From positions 4,756,251 to 4,820,250 of the forward strand of contig CM066924.1 in assembly GCA_033964015.1 (NCBI GenBank): a DNA stretch of 64,000 nt. The letters run 5' to 3'. Below the pieces are notes generated by a model. That model saw nothing but the letters and a program-made list of their open reading frames with translations. It searched no databases and was not told where the DNA came from. This document shows, piece after piece, positions 9,973 to 21,003 of this stretch (the first letter of the stretch is position 1; every line of letters starts with the position of its first letter). This stretch comes from Scolanthus callimorphus. Lineage: Eukaryota > Cnidaria > Anthozoa > Actiniaria > Edwardsiidae. The position numbers and the translations under genes were made by a program.

Positions 9973-10249
9973 CTGCAAACATGGCATTGCTGCAATAACA
10001 ATCAACCAAGGATTAACGTGTAGCCAAAAAAAATCTACGTGGCTTCATTCTAGCCTCATTTAAATGGTTTACACGCAAGTAGTAACTCTGCGGCGGTACA
10101 GAGTCTTCTACCTCCGAGGCTGTTGCAGTGTTCTGCAAACATGGCATTGCTGCAATAATCAACCAAGGATTAACGTGTAGCCAAAAATAAAATCTACGTG
10201 GCTTCATTCTAGCCTCATTTAAAAGGTTTACACGCAAGTAGTAACTCTG
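9926..10249. repeat. 160-bp tandem duplication across an exon edge
   Basis: Bases from about 9926-10085 are repeated almost exactly at 10086-10249, at an offset of 159-160 bases with few mismatches. The unit contains the first 47 or so coding bases of the Cys-rich exon, its acceptor and adjacent intron. The second copy therefore carries an acceptor and a truncated exon start but no donor. Confidence 0.85.
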
Positions 10250-10316
10250 ACCAGTTAGTTAATTAGTTATCTAATCCTGATGGCAACCTAGGAAAATACA
10301 TTAAAAAGATGAAGTT

Positions 10317-10577
10317 TATACACCTATTTCAATTAACGTTACTCTTTAAAACGTAAAACCATGAACCATGCATCATAATGAAGACGCTATTTCTCGTATT
10401 TTCCTCGAGTTTGGCAAACCAGACAATCTAAAACCACCCAATGGCACTTTGTTTACTACTTTGAGACACAATTGGCGTGAACCGCTTCGTTTTAGGCAGG
10501 AATTACCATTTCGACTTATGAAGCATGGTTCATGGTTTTACGTTTTGCAGAGCAACGTTATTTGAAACAGGTGTATA
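10317..10577. mobile_element. Foldback element (AAAACGTAAAACCATGAACC arms)
   Basis: The left arm (ACACCTATTTCAATTAACGTT, then AAAACGTAAAACCATGAACC) is repeated in reverse complement at the right (GGTTCATGGTTTTACGTTTT, then AACGTTATTTGAAACAGGTGT). Arms are about 55 bp, with a spacer of about 150 bp. It is non-coding, within an intron. Confidence 0.65.
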
Positions 10578-10599
10578 CAATATATAGGGTTTGAGGCCA

Positions 10600-10985
10600 C
10601 CTATTGGACCTTATCTCGCCGCGAGTTTATGCGACATAAAAATGGTCCAATTGAAAGGCGAGATAAAGCGAGATAACGAAAAATTGTGCCAATTAGGAGC
10701 TGCGAGATAAGGCGTGAGAGGGCGAGATAAGGCGAGATAGGACGAGATAAGGCGAGATAGGACGGGATAAGGCGAGATAGGACGAGATAAGGCGAGATAA
10801 GGAAAATTGCGCCAATTAGGAGCTGCGAGATAAGGCGTGAGAGGGCGAGATAAGGCGAGATAGGACGAGATAAGGCGAGATAAGACGAGATAAGGCGAGA
10901 TAGGACGAGATAAGGCGAGATAAGGAAAAATTGCGCCAATTAGGAGCTGCGAGATAAGTCGAGATAAGGTCCCAGAGTAGGCCTG
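10600..10985. repeat. GGCGAGATAA minisatellite with 123-bp higher-order period
   Basis: The stretch is built of near-identical 10-bp words, GGCGAGATAA and GGACGAGATA. A landmark (GCCAATTAGGAGCTGCGAGA) recurs at about 10690, 10813 and 10936, giving a 123-bp higher-order unit. The outer edges (GGACCTTATCTCG / CGAGATAAGGTCC) are inverted, so the array sits inside a palindromic frame. The long open frames here are artefacts of the repeat. Confidence 0.8.
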
Positions 10986-12519
10986 GTTTGGTTGGGGCAC
11001 TTGACATGTTCCTCATGGTATTCCACGTGGTGAACTTCGAAATTAAATAAGAAAACTTGAACTGATTCTACTAGAATGTTCTTTGGAATTCTCATAATCT
11101 CTTTCATTGCTGTTCATAGCGTATAAATATAGAACGACTTCGACTCTAATCTTACAAGTAAATTAGTCCCTGAAACAAGTTACAAGCAGGAACAAGGAAA
11201 GCGAGTTGTGGTTACAGACTGTAATCCCACGTAGGACGGATTAGTATGTTGTACGGTAGATACTGAGTATAAGGAAGCTCTTCTCAGGACTGAAGCTTTA
11301 TGAAAGTCTACTGGTCGTCTTAACTTGAACCTTCAACTCTTCCCAAATTGGTAACCTTCCGCGTCAAGTTTGTTAACGGAATTTAGAATAAATCTAGAAA
11401 TACAGAAGATCCCGGCTATTTGCTGTGTAATACAAGCCCCAAAACAGGCTTTTTGTTTTGCTAGAAATTATGGTAAAGCTCTCTTTGCATTTTGGGTGAG
11501 TTAAATGGGCTAGGTTTGGTCCTTTGTTGCCACAACGACCTTCGATTGGCCCTCTTACTGACTTTCTAAATAATTTTCTTTATTGGGTAGCGAAATATGG
11601 ACTAAAAGTTAGTTAACTTTATTTAATTGTTTATTCCAGTAAGAGTCCTTGACGAGTTTTAATTTCCATGGTTCAAACTCCACAGCCGAGGGCGCTCCCT
11701 AGATGAATGGTTCAAATTATAAACTGATATCTAAACTTATAAACCCACAGGTCATGAGATTGGACGCCCCGAGCACGGCATTGAATCGGTGTGACCTGTG
11801 GGATTGGCCTACGTATCAAGAGTTTCCGTGTGTTTCAAGGGAGTAGAAATCAAGAGAGAGAAACAGGGAATGTGGCTAGAAGTCCGACGAGCAAAGTTTT
11901 GGCCGTGCGAAAATAGGGGGAATTTCACACCACTTTCCTGTTTCTCTGCGTTTCTTTTCCCTGAAAACACGCTGGAACTTCGCTTTCTTTGCAGAGCTTG
12001 TCTCAATTTGAGACAGCAATCGTATAGAATACCCTCATACACCCTGCGTCCGGAAAATTATACCTGATTGCATCCGCACTCCACTTCGCTTTTGTATCCA
12101 CACTATAGATAGTTATATCATTTCGTGTGTCGAACCAAGTCATTCCCGGAGCTGTAGGAAAAAAAATCCGATTAGCAGATACCTGAGACTCGTACCCAGA
12201 CCTACCCAGTCACCTCTTGTTGCCCACTTCCAGGCGCGCGGTGCATCACGGTAAGGCCGAACTTTTTAGACTTTCCCATAAAGCTTTGCGCGTCTACCAA
12301 GTAACGCAATATCGGTAACAGTCCAGTCACGCAAAAGAAAGAAACACAAGTAACGACTGGATACGAGTGTGCCGATAACTCTAGGGGTAAGACAATCGCT
12401 ACCTGGATCTCCCGAACCTCCTTTTTTTATTCCGAAAACACGAAGAAGCCAATCAACGCGCGCGTAAGAATTTAGCTATGGGATTCGTATACTATAGTTA
12501 TAACCGCTACAGTTTTGCG
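10986..12519. other. Intron sequence, one small hairpin
   Basis: No exon was recognised. The only structure seen is CCCACAGGTCA (11746) paired with TGACCTGTGGG (ending 11803), an 11-bp stem with a loop of about 36 bases. Confidence 0.45.
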
Positions 12520-13109
12520 TTAAAGGGAGGCTGTCACGGCTTTAGCGAAATTTAGCCTTAGATAGATAGATAGATAGATAGGTTTATTTAAAAGCATTGT
12601 AACCATTAGGGTTGAATTACGCTAGTTTACAATAATAAATACTACTAATAAAACATTTATAATAATAAAACTAATAACTATAAATTATGATGATTGTATG
12701 TACATATATAAAACTCTAAATATTGAAAAGGACTTACTTTGGAGAGGTGAATATACCGTTTGGTTCATTGAGAATATCCAAAATAACTATCTAGGTTTGT
12801 AGATAAACCTTTTATATGTCAAACGAATACAATTTTGGCGTAGCTGTGATTGAGCGGATGGAATCGGATTTAAACTTGATGTTTTTCAATTGTTATGGCC
12901 CGTACATTACGAAGCAGTATCAAAAATTAAAAATATGGCACAAAATGCTACTAAATGAATGTAAACAATTATTTTGCTTCTATTGCTTTCCTAGCAGTCA
13001 CATGGACATGAACATGAAGTACATAAATAGATTTAGGGGCTGTCTGAGAAGACGACGGGTCATGTTTTTTCAATATTTTGCTTTACCGAGCGTGACAGCC
13101 TCCCTTTAA
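12520..13109. mobile_element. TTAA-flanked foldback MITE, 582 bp
   Basis: TTAA at 12520-12523 and 13106-13109 flanks an element that starts AGGGAGGCTGTCACG and ends with its reverse complement. A TTAA target duplication is the signature of piggyBac-type (also Kolobok-type) transposition. A (GATA)n tract is at 12563-12581. It contains a 97-codon frame (12816-13109) with no recognisable similarity. No transposase, so non-autonomous. Confidence 0.7.
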
Positions 13110-13289
13110 GCCAGGTGGCGAACTTTGAAATTCAATTTTCCGCTTCGGGGCGAACCCGAGTTAAAGTTTACATCTTGTTCTTCCAAAGCAAACAAAGCCA
13201 AGTGGTTCTAAACTTTTGAGTAACTGGAAACAGAACGTAAAAACACCATAATTATCATTTGTAATAAGTAGCGAACTAATTTGTCTTAC

Positions 13290-13676
13290 CAACATAGTAA
13301 ACTTGATTGTCTACGTTATGGCATTGTTGAGTGGGATATCCCGCCATGTGGATGACGTCATTTATTGCCTGCGCGCATTTGTGGGTTGGGGTCTCGTCTC
13401 CATGCACGTATCTATGGCTAAAGTGAGACTCGTATCGCACTGTGCTGGTGTAGAACCCGTACTGAATGTCTGAGCAGTCCTTGTATTGCAAGTCCCATCC
13501 CACCGCAGGACCTGTTTCCAGGCACTGTTGCGTAGCAACGTCCATGACAGTCCCATTAGGATGAAAACGATAGAGTCTGTTGCAGTCATCCGTAAGAATA
13601 ACACGCGGGGGTGATTCTGTGTTGGGTCCAAAGCACTTCTTTTGGGAATAAACTTCGATAGCTCCGAGTATTCCCT
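13290..13676 (-). CDS. N-terminal Cys-containing domain exon
   Basis: A 387-nt exon, phase 1 on both sides. The acceptor is TTTGCAG (13677 upward) and the donor is GTTG|GTAAGA (13289 downward). It encodes a 128-residue domain with QKKCFGPN, VILTDDCNRLYRFHPNGTVM, ATQQCLETG and a GYPTQQCHNVDNQVYYV end. 'LYRFHPNGTVMDVATQQCL' looks like one trefoil-like lobe, but the domain is not confidently assigned. Its phase matches the Cys-rich exon downstream and the candidate signal-peptide exon upstream. Confidence 0.65.
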
Positions 13677-13944
13677 CTGCAAATCAAACACAATCAAAAC
13701 AAATTAGACTTCAAGATGCTTTACTTCGCCTCGATGTCCGGTTTCTTAGTAATTTTACCTTACAGAATCTATACATGACTCGGTAAAATTAAGAATTCCG
13801 GCGCGTACAAAAGAAATGATTTAAAGAATACAAATTGGTAAAATACAGTGGGTTGCCTTGTTCCGTGCCAGTACCACTTCCGTGCCACATGCCAAAAACT
13901 AATCTCTCTTTTCGCCATGAGTATTGCGAATTTTAACAAACTAA

Positions 13945-14318
13945 GACCCCGTCCACACTAACGCGTTTTCGTTTGAATCCGTATACTTTTTGATACGTTT
14001 AGGCCTTCCAACCACACTAACAAACTGATCGTTTTCATCGAATCCGTATAAGTTTGAAAACGCTCTCGAAAGTGAATAAAAACCAATCCGTATACATATC
14101 GTTTTAGTGTGGATGGTCGAATCCGGATAAAGTGAAAACGATGACGTCAACTGTACCACTTAATTTGAGACTGTCCTTGCACACGTAAACATCAAATAAA
14201 AACTAATCGCTTTTTGTGGAGCTAAATTTTCCGAACCTCCCGTCCACGCTAACACGCTGCGAATCCGTATAAGTTTGAAAACGAACACTTTTGAAAACGC
14301 GTTAGTGTGGACAGGGCC
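13945..14318. mobile_element. Foldback element, CCGTCCACACTAACGCG type
   Basis: It begins GACCCCGTCCACACTAACGCG and ends CGCGTTAGTGTGGACAGGGC, inverted copies. The interior repeats the words GAATCCGTATAAGTTTGAAA and GAAAACG in both orientations. A relative with a different inner sequence is at 23167-23600. It lies inside the TA-flanked element. Confidence 0.65.
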
Positions 14319-14320
14319 TA

Positions 14321-15347
14321 CAGCCGATTGCGTTTGAGCGTTTTACCCTAACAGTTCGCACGTTACGTTTGAATGTTTGAAAGTTGCGTTGTGAGACAAA
14401 AAGTCGGGCGTTTCCAAGAGCAACCGCCATGTGTATTTTTCACTGACCAATCAGAGAGGACAGAACTCTTTGGTTCGCCATAGAAACGTCTCGTTTCATC
14501 CTAGAAACGCAACTTTCAAACGTTCAAACGGACGGTGTAATTTGCAGGTGCAGGTGTGCAGGTACAGGTGTGAATGTGTCTATAAATAGTATATAATCTA
14601 TGTACAGGTTATATTGATTCCAACTAACCAATTTTGCCCAGTTCGTCACTGAGTACAGGGCAGTCAAGAGCCGTGAGCAGTCCGAGCGCCAAATGCTGTT
14701 TTTTCATCAAAGTCGTTTTGTTTGATACTTCACAGGAATGGGGCTACCTTTTATCGAACGTTTCTTAGCTTAGAAAGAACAGTCAGCGTCTTTAACTAGC
14801 CCTATTGCGAGAGAAACATTGAAACGCCGCCGAGACAACCTCGTCCCCAGGGTCTTCTCGGTCGTTTTTCAAAATGGCGGTTAGCTCAGAGAAGACCCTG
14901 GGGGAGGCTGAGATTCAGCCATTTTGTTAACACAGGCAACCCACCTTATCGTGTTAAGTTGCCTGTTTAAACAAAACAAAATGGCCGTAACTCGGCGGCG
15001 CGGCGTTTCGATGTTTCTGTTCTTTCGAAGCTAAGAAACGTTCGATGAAAGGTAGCCCCACTCCTGTGAAGTATCAAACAAAAACGACTTTGATGAAAAA
15101 ACAGCATTTGGCGCTCGGACTGCTCACGGCTCTTGACTGCCCTGTACTCGGTGACGAACTGGGGAAAATTGGTTAGTTGCAATCAATATAACTGTACATA
15201 GATTATAGACTATTTATATTATAGACACATTCACACCTGCACACCTGCAAACCCACACCTGCACACCTGCACCTGCAAATTACACCGTCCGACGTTCAAA
15301 CATAACGTGCGAACTGTTAGGGTAAAACGCTCAAACGCAATCGGCTG
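14321..15347. mobile_element. TA-flanked giant foldback element, 1027 bp
   Basis: The ends CAGCCGATTGCGTTTGAGCG and the reverse complement are identical over more than 40 bases, and TA stands on both sides. The arms pair for several hundred bases (14321-14835 with 14990-15347; the right arm has internal losses), including GTGCAGGT minisatellite tracts in both arms. A second small palindrome (CCAGGGTCTTCTC / GAGAAGACCCTGG, 14850-14905) sits in the loop. Confidence 0.75.
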
Positions 15348-15604
15348 TAAGAGTACATGAATAAAGTGTGACTACTTGACTTTTAGAATTAACGGGCTTT
15401 TTCACAAAACGGTTTGTTGAGAGATTCCAATTAGTTAGAAGCGGGTCTCGTCCTCATTACTAAAATTTGCAGTTTTCACTGCACAGTAAACTGACCTCTC
15501 CTCGAAGGTGAAGTGTAAAAGTCACATACCTCATTGCTCCAAGATTACTACAGTTACTTAAAGAGTGCACAGCTACGCTATCTGATATCTTTTTCCGCTT
15601 GATT

Positions 15605-15898
15605 GGCCGTTTTCACACTAGAAGACGAACAAATCGTCTGGACGGACAAATCGTCTGACGATTTGTTCGTCTTTGTACGTCTAGTGTGAATTCAGGTCGG
15701 ACTTTAGTCGATTTGTTCGTCTATACGAACAAGTTGTCTATGAAAAATCGTCTTCTTAGACGGCCAAACAGACGAACAAATTTAGACGATTTGTTCGTCT
15801 GAAAATTTGTTCGTGCCGTTTTCACATCAGACGATTTGTTCGTCTACAGACGATTTGTCCGTCCAGACTATTTGGTCGTCTCTAGTGTGAAAACGGCC
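15605..15898. mobile_element. Foldback element of GACGAACAAATCGTCT words, ATT-flanked
   Basis: It begins GGCCGTTTTCACACTAGA and ends with the reverse complement; ATT lies on each side (15602-15604, 15899-15901), a possible 3-bp target duplication. The interior is almost wholly made of ACGAACAAATCGTCT in both orientations. A fragment of the same words is at 19270-19365. Confidence 0.65.
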
Positions 15899-15901
15899 AT
15901 T

Positions 15902-16385
15902 CAGTGGTTTTAATCTTCTGTTGCTTTTAGTTTTATGTGCGATTTCTTTGTCGTGGTACCAGTTCCATGCCACCGCGCAAGTTCTCTTGTTTTAAAGTTG
16001 TGTGTGTTCTAAATAACATGATTTCTTTATCAATCAATATTCAATAATGTTTCATTTTATTAAACGACAATTTTAATGTTTTAGACAGTACCTTAGTTAT
16101 TTGTTTTTATAAGCCCTCACTTTCATTGAATGACGTCGATGAGAATTATCACTATTGAGAGCCTGATTTTTTTAGGCGAGGATTAAATAAACATTTGCAG
16201 TTTAGTTTACCAAACAAAAATCTATTTCGTGAAGTTAAAATATTAAAAGGGTTGGATAAAAATCAACAATACTAAACAGGAGTTAACAGCTTCAAAATTC
16301 CGCCGGTCATTGATGTCAGAGTAACTCAGAGTGTGTTTATTTTCCGTGTTTTTTTTTTCTGTCAGTAATTTACGACGTTCATAGC
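15902..16385. other. Interior of the TA-flanked element, no gene
   Basis: Apart from one subterminal copy of the host element's inverted repeat (about 15955-15985), nothing was recognised. Confidence 0.45.
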
Positions 16386-16600
16386 ATGGCATGGCATGGC
16401 ATGGCATGGCATGGCATGGCATGGCATGGCATGGCATGGCATGGCATGGCATGGCATGGCATGGCATGGCATGGCATGGCATGGCATGGCATGGCATGGC
16501 ATGGCATGGCATGGCATGGCATGGCATGGCATGGCATGGCATGGCATGGCATGGCATGGCATGGCATGGCATGGCATGGCATGGCATGGCATGGCATAGC
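16386..16600. repeat. (ATGGC)n microsatellite, about 43 copies
   Basis: A nearly perfect run of the pentamer ATGGC over about 215 bp, ending with two ATAGC variants. The unit has no stop in any frame on either strand, so six spurious open frames cover it. No coding claim is made. Confidence 0.95.
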
Positions 16601-16796
16601 ATAGATTTATTGGAACCGTGTAAAAATATTTACATAAGTATAACTCCAATAAATTTAAAAAAAGAAAAATACATTAATATTTTTCTAAGTTTAATTTTCA
16701 ATTTCACTTTTATTTGACCAAAGTTCGAGGGTCCAAAGGCTTCATCATGATAGGGTGCTTTTACAAAGTAGTCGTTGTTCACGTGTGTTCTACTCC

Positions 16797-17152
16797 CGAG
16801 GGGTGGGGGGGACTCCCCTATTTTTGGGGCGGGGATGCTCACCGTGCCTTAGGGTTTAAAATCAGGTCTCTGGTACCTTTTAATGAGTAAAATTCGAGAA
16901 CTTGAATTTTTTTCCAGATAGGTACCTGTTAGAGTCCGTTCTAACAAATCAAACAAATAACACTTGTTGGTAGCCTGAATTTCAGACGTATTTTCCCTCG
17001 TAAAAAAATACGAGAGAAAATAACGAGGGAAAATACGTCTTCTTGGTACCTTTTAGGGGTCAAAATCACTAGGCGACGCCATTTTAGGTACCTTTTAGGG
17101 GTGAAATCGAAAGTTCCCGACGAGAACCCCCGCCCTAAAAATAGGGGGTTCT
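16797..17152. mobile_element. GC-rich-ended foldback, relative of the array element
   Basis: The left GGGGGGGACTCCCCTATTTT and right AAAAATAGGGGGTTC ends are inverted. The interior shares GGTACC(T)TTTTA, AGGTACCTGTTAGAG and ACTTGTTGGTAGCCTGAATT with the foldback found in every array unit (41328-41656 and copies). A further palindrome, ACGTATTTTCCCTCGTA / ...CGAGGGAAAATACGT, lies at 16988-17038. Confidence 0.65.
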
Positions 17153-17974
17153 GCTAAAGATTGCATCCCTCATTTCTCTCTTTCTGGCCAAAAACATCAG
17201 TTCTGGTGTCATTTTCTGTTACAATAAAGCAACATACTCTTTACTGTTTAGTAATTCACAATTCACATAGAGCGGATTTCAGATGACTGCCGCGAGTAAT
17301 TCGCAATTCCTTTGTTATTACTCCTATAGCTTTTATTCAGAATTGGTGTAATTACTTTGCGATTGGTTTCACTATAGTCATATGAAAACCGCTCTATAGC
17401 TTTGAAATAATTGATATTTTTGTCGACCCAGCGTTCAAACAAGCAAAGCTCGTAGATGGTTTATTTTAGAGAATTCAACTGCTGTATTGCGAAGTTAATT
17501 CTGTTAAATAAAATAAAAACAACGAGAACGCAAGGATATGATATTTGTCTCAGTTATTACATAAAATGATTCTTAAATCATAAGCAAATTGAAAAGTTGT
17601 AAGTGGCACGGAACTGGAACGCGGTGGCACGGAACTGGTAAAGCAAGTTTGCTCTTAAAAATATGCCTTTTAATCGGACAAATTTAAAACATTGAAGTCA
17701 GTTCCTTGTTGATTATAAGAATCGGCAAATTTGCATTCTTCGTAGTAAAAATCATGTAAAATGGCGGCCCCGCTAAAAATATAATAATTTAAAGTCGAAG
17801 TGGCACGGAACTTGGGCACCCTACTGTATCCCAAATTTGTCATCATACTCTTTCTGCCACTACGAGTTTCAGAAGAGTTTTTGCATTTGCAAAATTGGTA
17901 GAGTATCCCAACTTAAAATATGACTCAATTAATCTCAAGTCATTAAGGTTACTGAGTATTATAGTTCATTGTAT

Positions 17975-18505
17975 AATAGCGGAGCTCCTTTGCGGCCGAA
18001 GGCCGCAGAGCGGAGCACCATAGCTTTCTCGTAGGAAGAATTCAATAGCTCAAAGTAGAACTCAGGTATACTATCGACTTCATTTTTCATCGTTCAGCGG
18101 TATTCCCATTGTGGTGGGGCCGCGCGTCCGTGTCTGCGCGGCCCCACCACAGGTAAATCAACACCCTTCTCCTTTTATTGGCATCTCAGGTAGGGATAAA
18201 GTTAAGACAACCAAACTTGGGTGGAGGAGGGGGAAGTGGTGTTAGTGGCAAGGGGGGTGCCACTGCGTGGTCACGTGGTATGACGTCATCGATATCGTCA
18301 TCAAAAAAGGTTTATATCGTCAGAAAAGGTTTATATCTTTGGAAGGGATGAACCTCAGACAACCAAACTTGGGTGAAATTATCTAATTGACAAGGGCGTG
18401 CAAGTGCTTATGTCAGAAGCTTATGTACAATGTTTTGTCTCATTAATACAGACAAATATGTAACCGGGGGCTCCGCTTTTAGCCAGTGGCTAAATCTATA
18501 TATTA
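17975..18505. repeat. Dispersed repeat beginning TAGCGGAGCTCC, copy 2
   Basis: Same ends and internal modules as 1756-2362 (left AATAGCGGAGCTCC, right GGCTAAATCTATATATTA). It lies about 90 bases downstream of the candidate first exon's donor, in intron 1. Confidence 0.65.
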
Positions 18506-18598
18506 TGTTAAGTATATCTTTTTCAGATGATGATTGTAAAAACTTGCGGAGTAAGCATTTTACGGAATAAGGTTGGGTGTGGTGCTGGGGGTTGTCAC

Positions 18599-18674
18599 CT
18601 TCTTCGAATTTATAGACCGCCACTGTCATTGAAAAGAGGCAAACCAGAATCCCAATTCCGGACGCCAGCACCAT
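18599..18674 (-). CDS. Candidate first exon: signal peptide
   Basis: The ATG at 18674 opens 25 codons beginning MVLASGIGILVCLFSMTVAV, a hydrophobic core of about 16 residues typical of a signal peptide, followed by YKFEE. A GAAG|GTGACA donor (18598 downward) leaves phase 1, the phase with which the exon at 13676 begins. A signal-peptide exon ending in phase 1 is usual for animal secreted modular proteins. The donor is not strong and intron 1 would be about 4.9 kb, so the link is inferred. Confidence 0.5.
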
Positions 18675-20995
18675 TGTGTCGCCTTCGGAATCCTAAAAGA
18701 CAGGAAGCAAACAAAGAAAGCTTTGAACAAAATATCTAGATGCATAGTTTTTATTATTAGCCGTTACTTATCATCTCAGGCCCTCCATAGAGCAACAGTG
18801 TCGACGGCCGTGAGAACTCTGGTGAACAACTATCGGTAACGACTAACATCAAGTATTTGACGGTAAACGGTTAAGACAGATTTTACCAGGATTTCGAGCA
18901 ATTTTGTCAAAAATCCTGTTAATCAAAACTTTAGAAGCCCTTAGCTTTATTTGAGTTGCTTTGGAAGGACTGCATATAGGTCAATTTACTTGATCTTTTC
19001 CATACAAATACTGTATGTTTCTTCGGAAATTCCAGAGGGCTGGGGGGCCCTATTCAACACCCTTCCGTTCGGGGAGTGGGGTAGTTGGGGGGAGGGGGTA
19101 TGAATATTTTCTGGAACCACACATTTAGAAAATATGTACGTTCTAGCTTTTATGGTTCGGTTGAAGGTGGTCCTTGGTGACGTCACTGGTGCTGGTGTTT
19201 AACATTCTGTGAGCTCTGCCGTGGGACATATGGCTGTTTCAACAATAGAAAAAAACAATTCATGTCTGAAAGGGCTAGTCGTCTCTAGACGAACAAATCG
19301 TCTGACATAAAAACGGGACGAACAAATTTTCAGACAAACAAATCGTCTACATTTTGTCCGTCCAAAGGTCTACCTAAATTCAAACCAGACAGCAAACACA
19401 GGGAAATTTTCGATTTTCTTTGAGCTGACTTGAGGCCTCCCTGAAAGATACTCATTCCAATTGTCGAAACGTGAAAACCACGAAGCCAAAAAAGAGCAAG
19501 CAATTCATCAGCACTGACGTGATCACTGCGCGACAATTTGAAATATGGTGTTAAAAGCCTTGTAAAAGTACGTAGACATAAATTAACACCCCGATGGCCA
19601 TTAACCAGTTTACAGTGACCAGGAGAATAAACAAAATTGGTATAAAATGTATCATAAGATTCATTCATCACCAAAGAAAGGTCTACTTAACTTGTTTCCA
19701 AAATATAGAATCTAGAAACGGTTGTGGAAATAAATTTTAGTTTTTTTTCAAGCAGGGGATGAGAGAAGGATGAGAGGGCACTTACCCTATACTCTTACCG
19801 GAGTTGTTGGATGAGCTATTGAAATAATCTATACGCGACACCTAAACAGAGACGTTCTTAATAACTCGACAATGATATTGTCACTCGATAACAATATTGG
19901 CAAGGATGTTCATTGACTAAATGATAGTTATCTTATTAATCATTCATATTTATTAATAATGCATGCTTATTAAACCTGAAGTGCTGTTGGTTTCCCAACC
20001 TTAATAGTTTCTTCTATGGTGTAATTCCAGAAAAATATATTCACTAACCCTCACCAGGAGAAATTTGAAACTTCCAGTGGCTGGGGTCAATGTATCACAG
20101 TCTCCCAGGGGGTGAATGGAGGTATAAAAAAATCAAATAAATATAATTCCCCTCCGTGGTGGCGGTATGAATCATTTCTGTAACACATTCATTAATACAA
20201 TTTCTGTTTTGCTTTATACAGAGTCGCGTTCTCTTTTCAAAAAAGAGGACCAAGGGAATTTAATCCAATTTCACCGAATTATTTTAACAAAAGTGATAAA
20301 TATTTAAAATGGCGGGCCTCTACCGATTCAATTGCTGGATCTTGAAAATGGATTCCTAGACAGAACAATCACCTGTTAAACCTCCATGTCAAGGTGACCA
20401 TCATGATTTACGACTTTTGACCACCAGGAGAGGACGGTTTTACATCTGCGGGGGCCGACGGAGCTTTATTTCGCAACCGAAAAAAATCCGCAGGCCCGAA
20501 ATTTCATTCCCAGAAAAATCTCTGGTTACAGATCTCGTGCCCTCAAAAATACCATACATAACTTGAAAGAAAATCGATAAGTAGTTATTTAATCAATTGG
20601 ACTTTCATATGTTTGTCTATAAACCAAACATTATGTCTGTCTATGTCTCGGAAAGCAACAACGACATCAACAAAAAAATTGGGACCAAAAGATGCGTAAA
20701 TCGAAAAATGCCACAGTTATGATGATGCGGCTATCCTTGTTTCTTTTCTACTGCGGAGAAACAACTTGGAGAAAGTGATTAAAGAAGTATTTTTAATTAC
20801 TCATTTTCATTTTATGTTCGTTTGTTACCTGCTACTACCTCCTTCTTTTGTCTATTTTCGAAGATGGTTTACTGCAAGTCCAAACACAATTCCTTCTATT
20901 TTTTCTTCTTACGACAAAGTCCCAGTGACGGATCCAGAGGGGCCATGGGTTCCACAAACACCCCCCCCCCCCCCCCCCCCGAGCATCTGACATTT
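18675..20995. other. Upstream region, no recognised gene
   Basis: No promoter element could be assigned. At 19000-19135 (minus) there is a block whose translation contains VPENIHTP with CCCC-rich tracts, a pattern I associate with dispersed repeats. A 114-codon minus-strand frame at 19330-19674 has no recognisable domain. A run of about 20 C lies near 20961-20982. Confidence 0.4.
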
Positions 20996-21003
20996 TGAAA
21001 TAT

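Larger units (their letters stand above)
13844..17828. mobile_element. TA-flanked CAGT...-ended DNA transposon, 3981 bp, carrying nested elements
   Basis: The left end CAGTGGGTTGCC then TTCCGTGCCA (13846) and right end TGGCACGGAACTTGGGCACC then CTACTG (ending 17826) are imperfect inverted repeats, each next to a TA dinucleotide. TA duplication and CAGT ends fit a Tc1/mariner-like (pogo/Tigger-type) element. Subterminal inverted copies of CCAGTTCC(A/G)TGCCACCGCG occur at about 15960 and 17610. No transposase frame remains; much of the interior is occupied by later insertions. Confidence 0.55.

Noticed and set aside
10601..11016. Three overlapping minus-strand frames rich in ISPYLALSR
   Set aside because: Translations of the GGCGAGATAA minisatellite; the repeat explains them.
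16243..16717. Several long open frames on both strands (MAWHG and MPCHA repeats)
   Set aside because: They are produced by the (ATGGC)n microsatellite, which has no stop codon in any frame.
19330..19674. 114-codon minus frame upstream of the gene
   Set aside because: No domain, no convincing splice or start context, and it overlaps dispersed foldback words at its 3' end.
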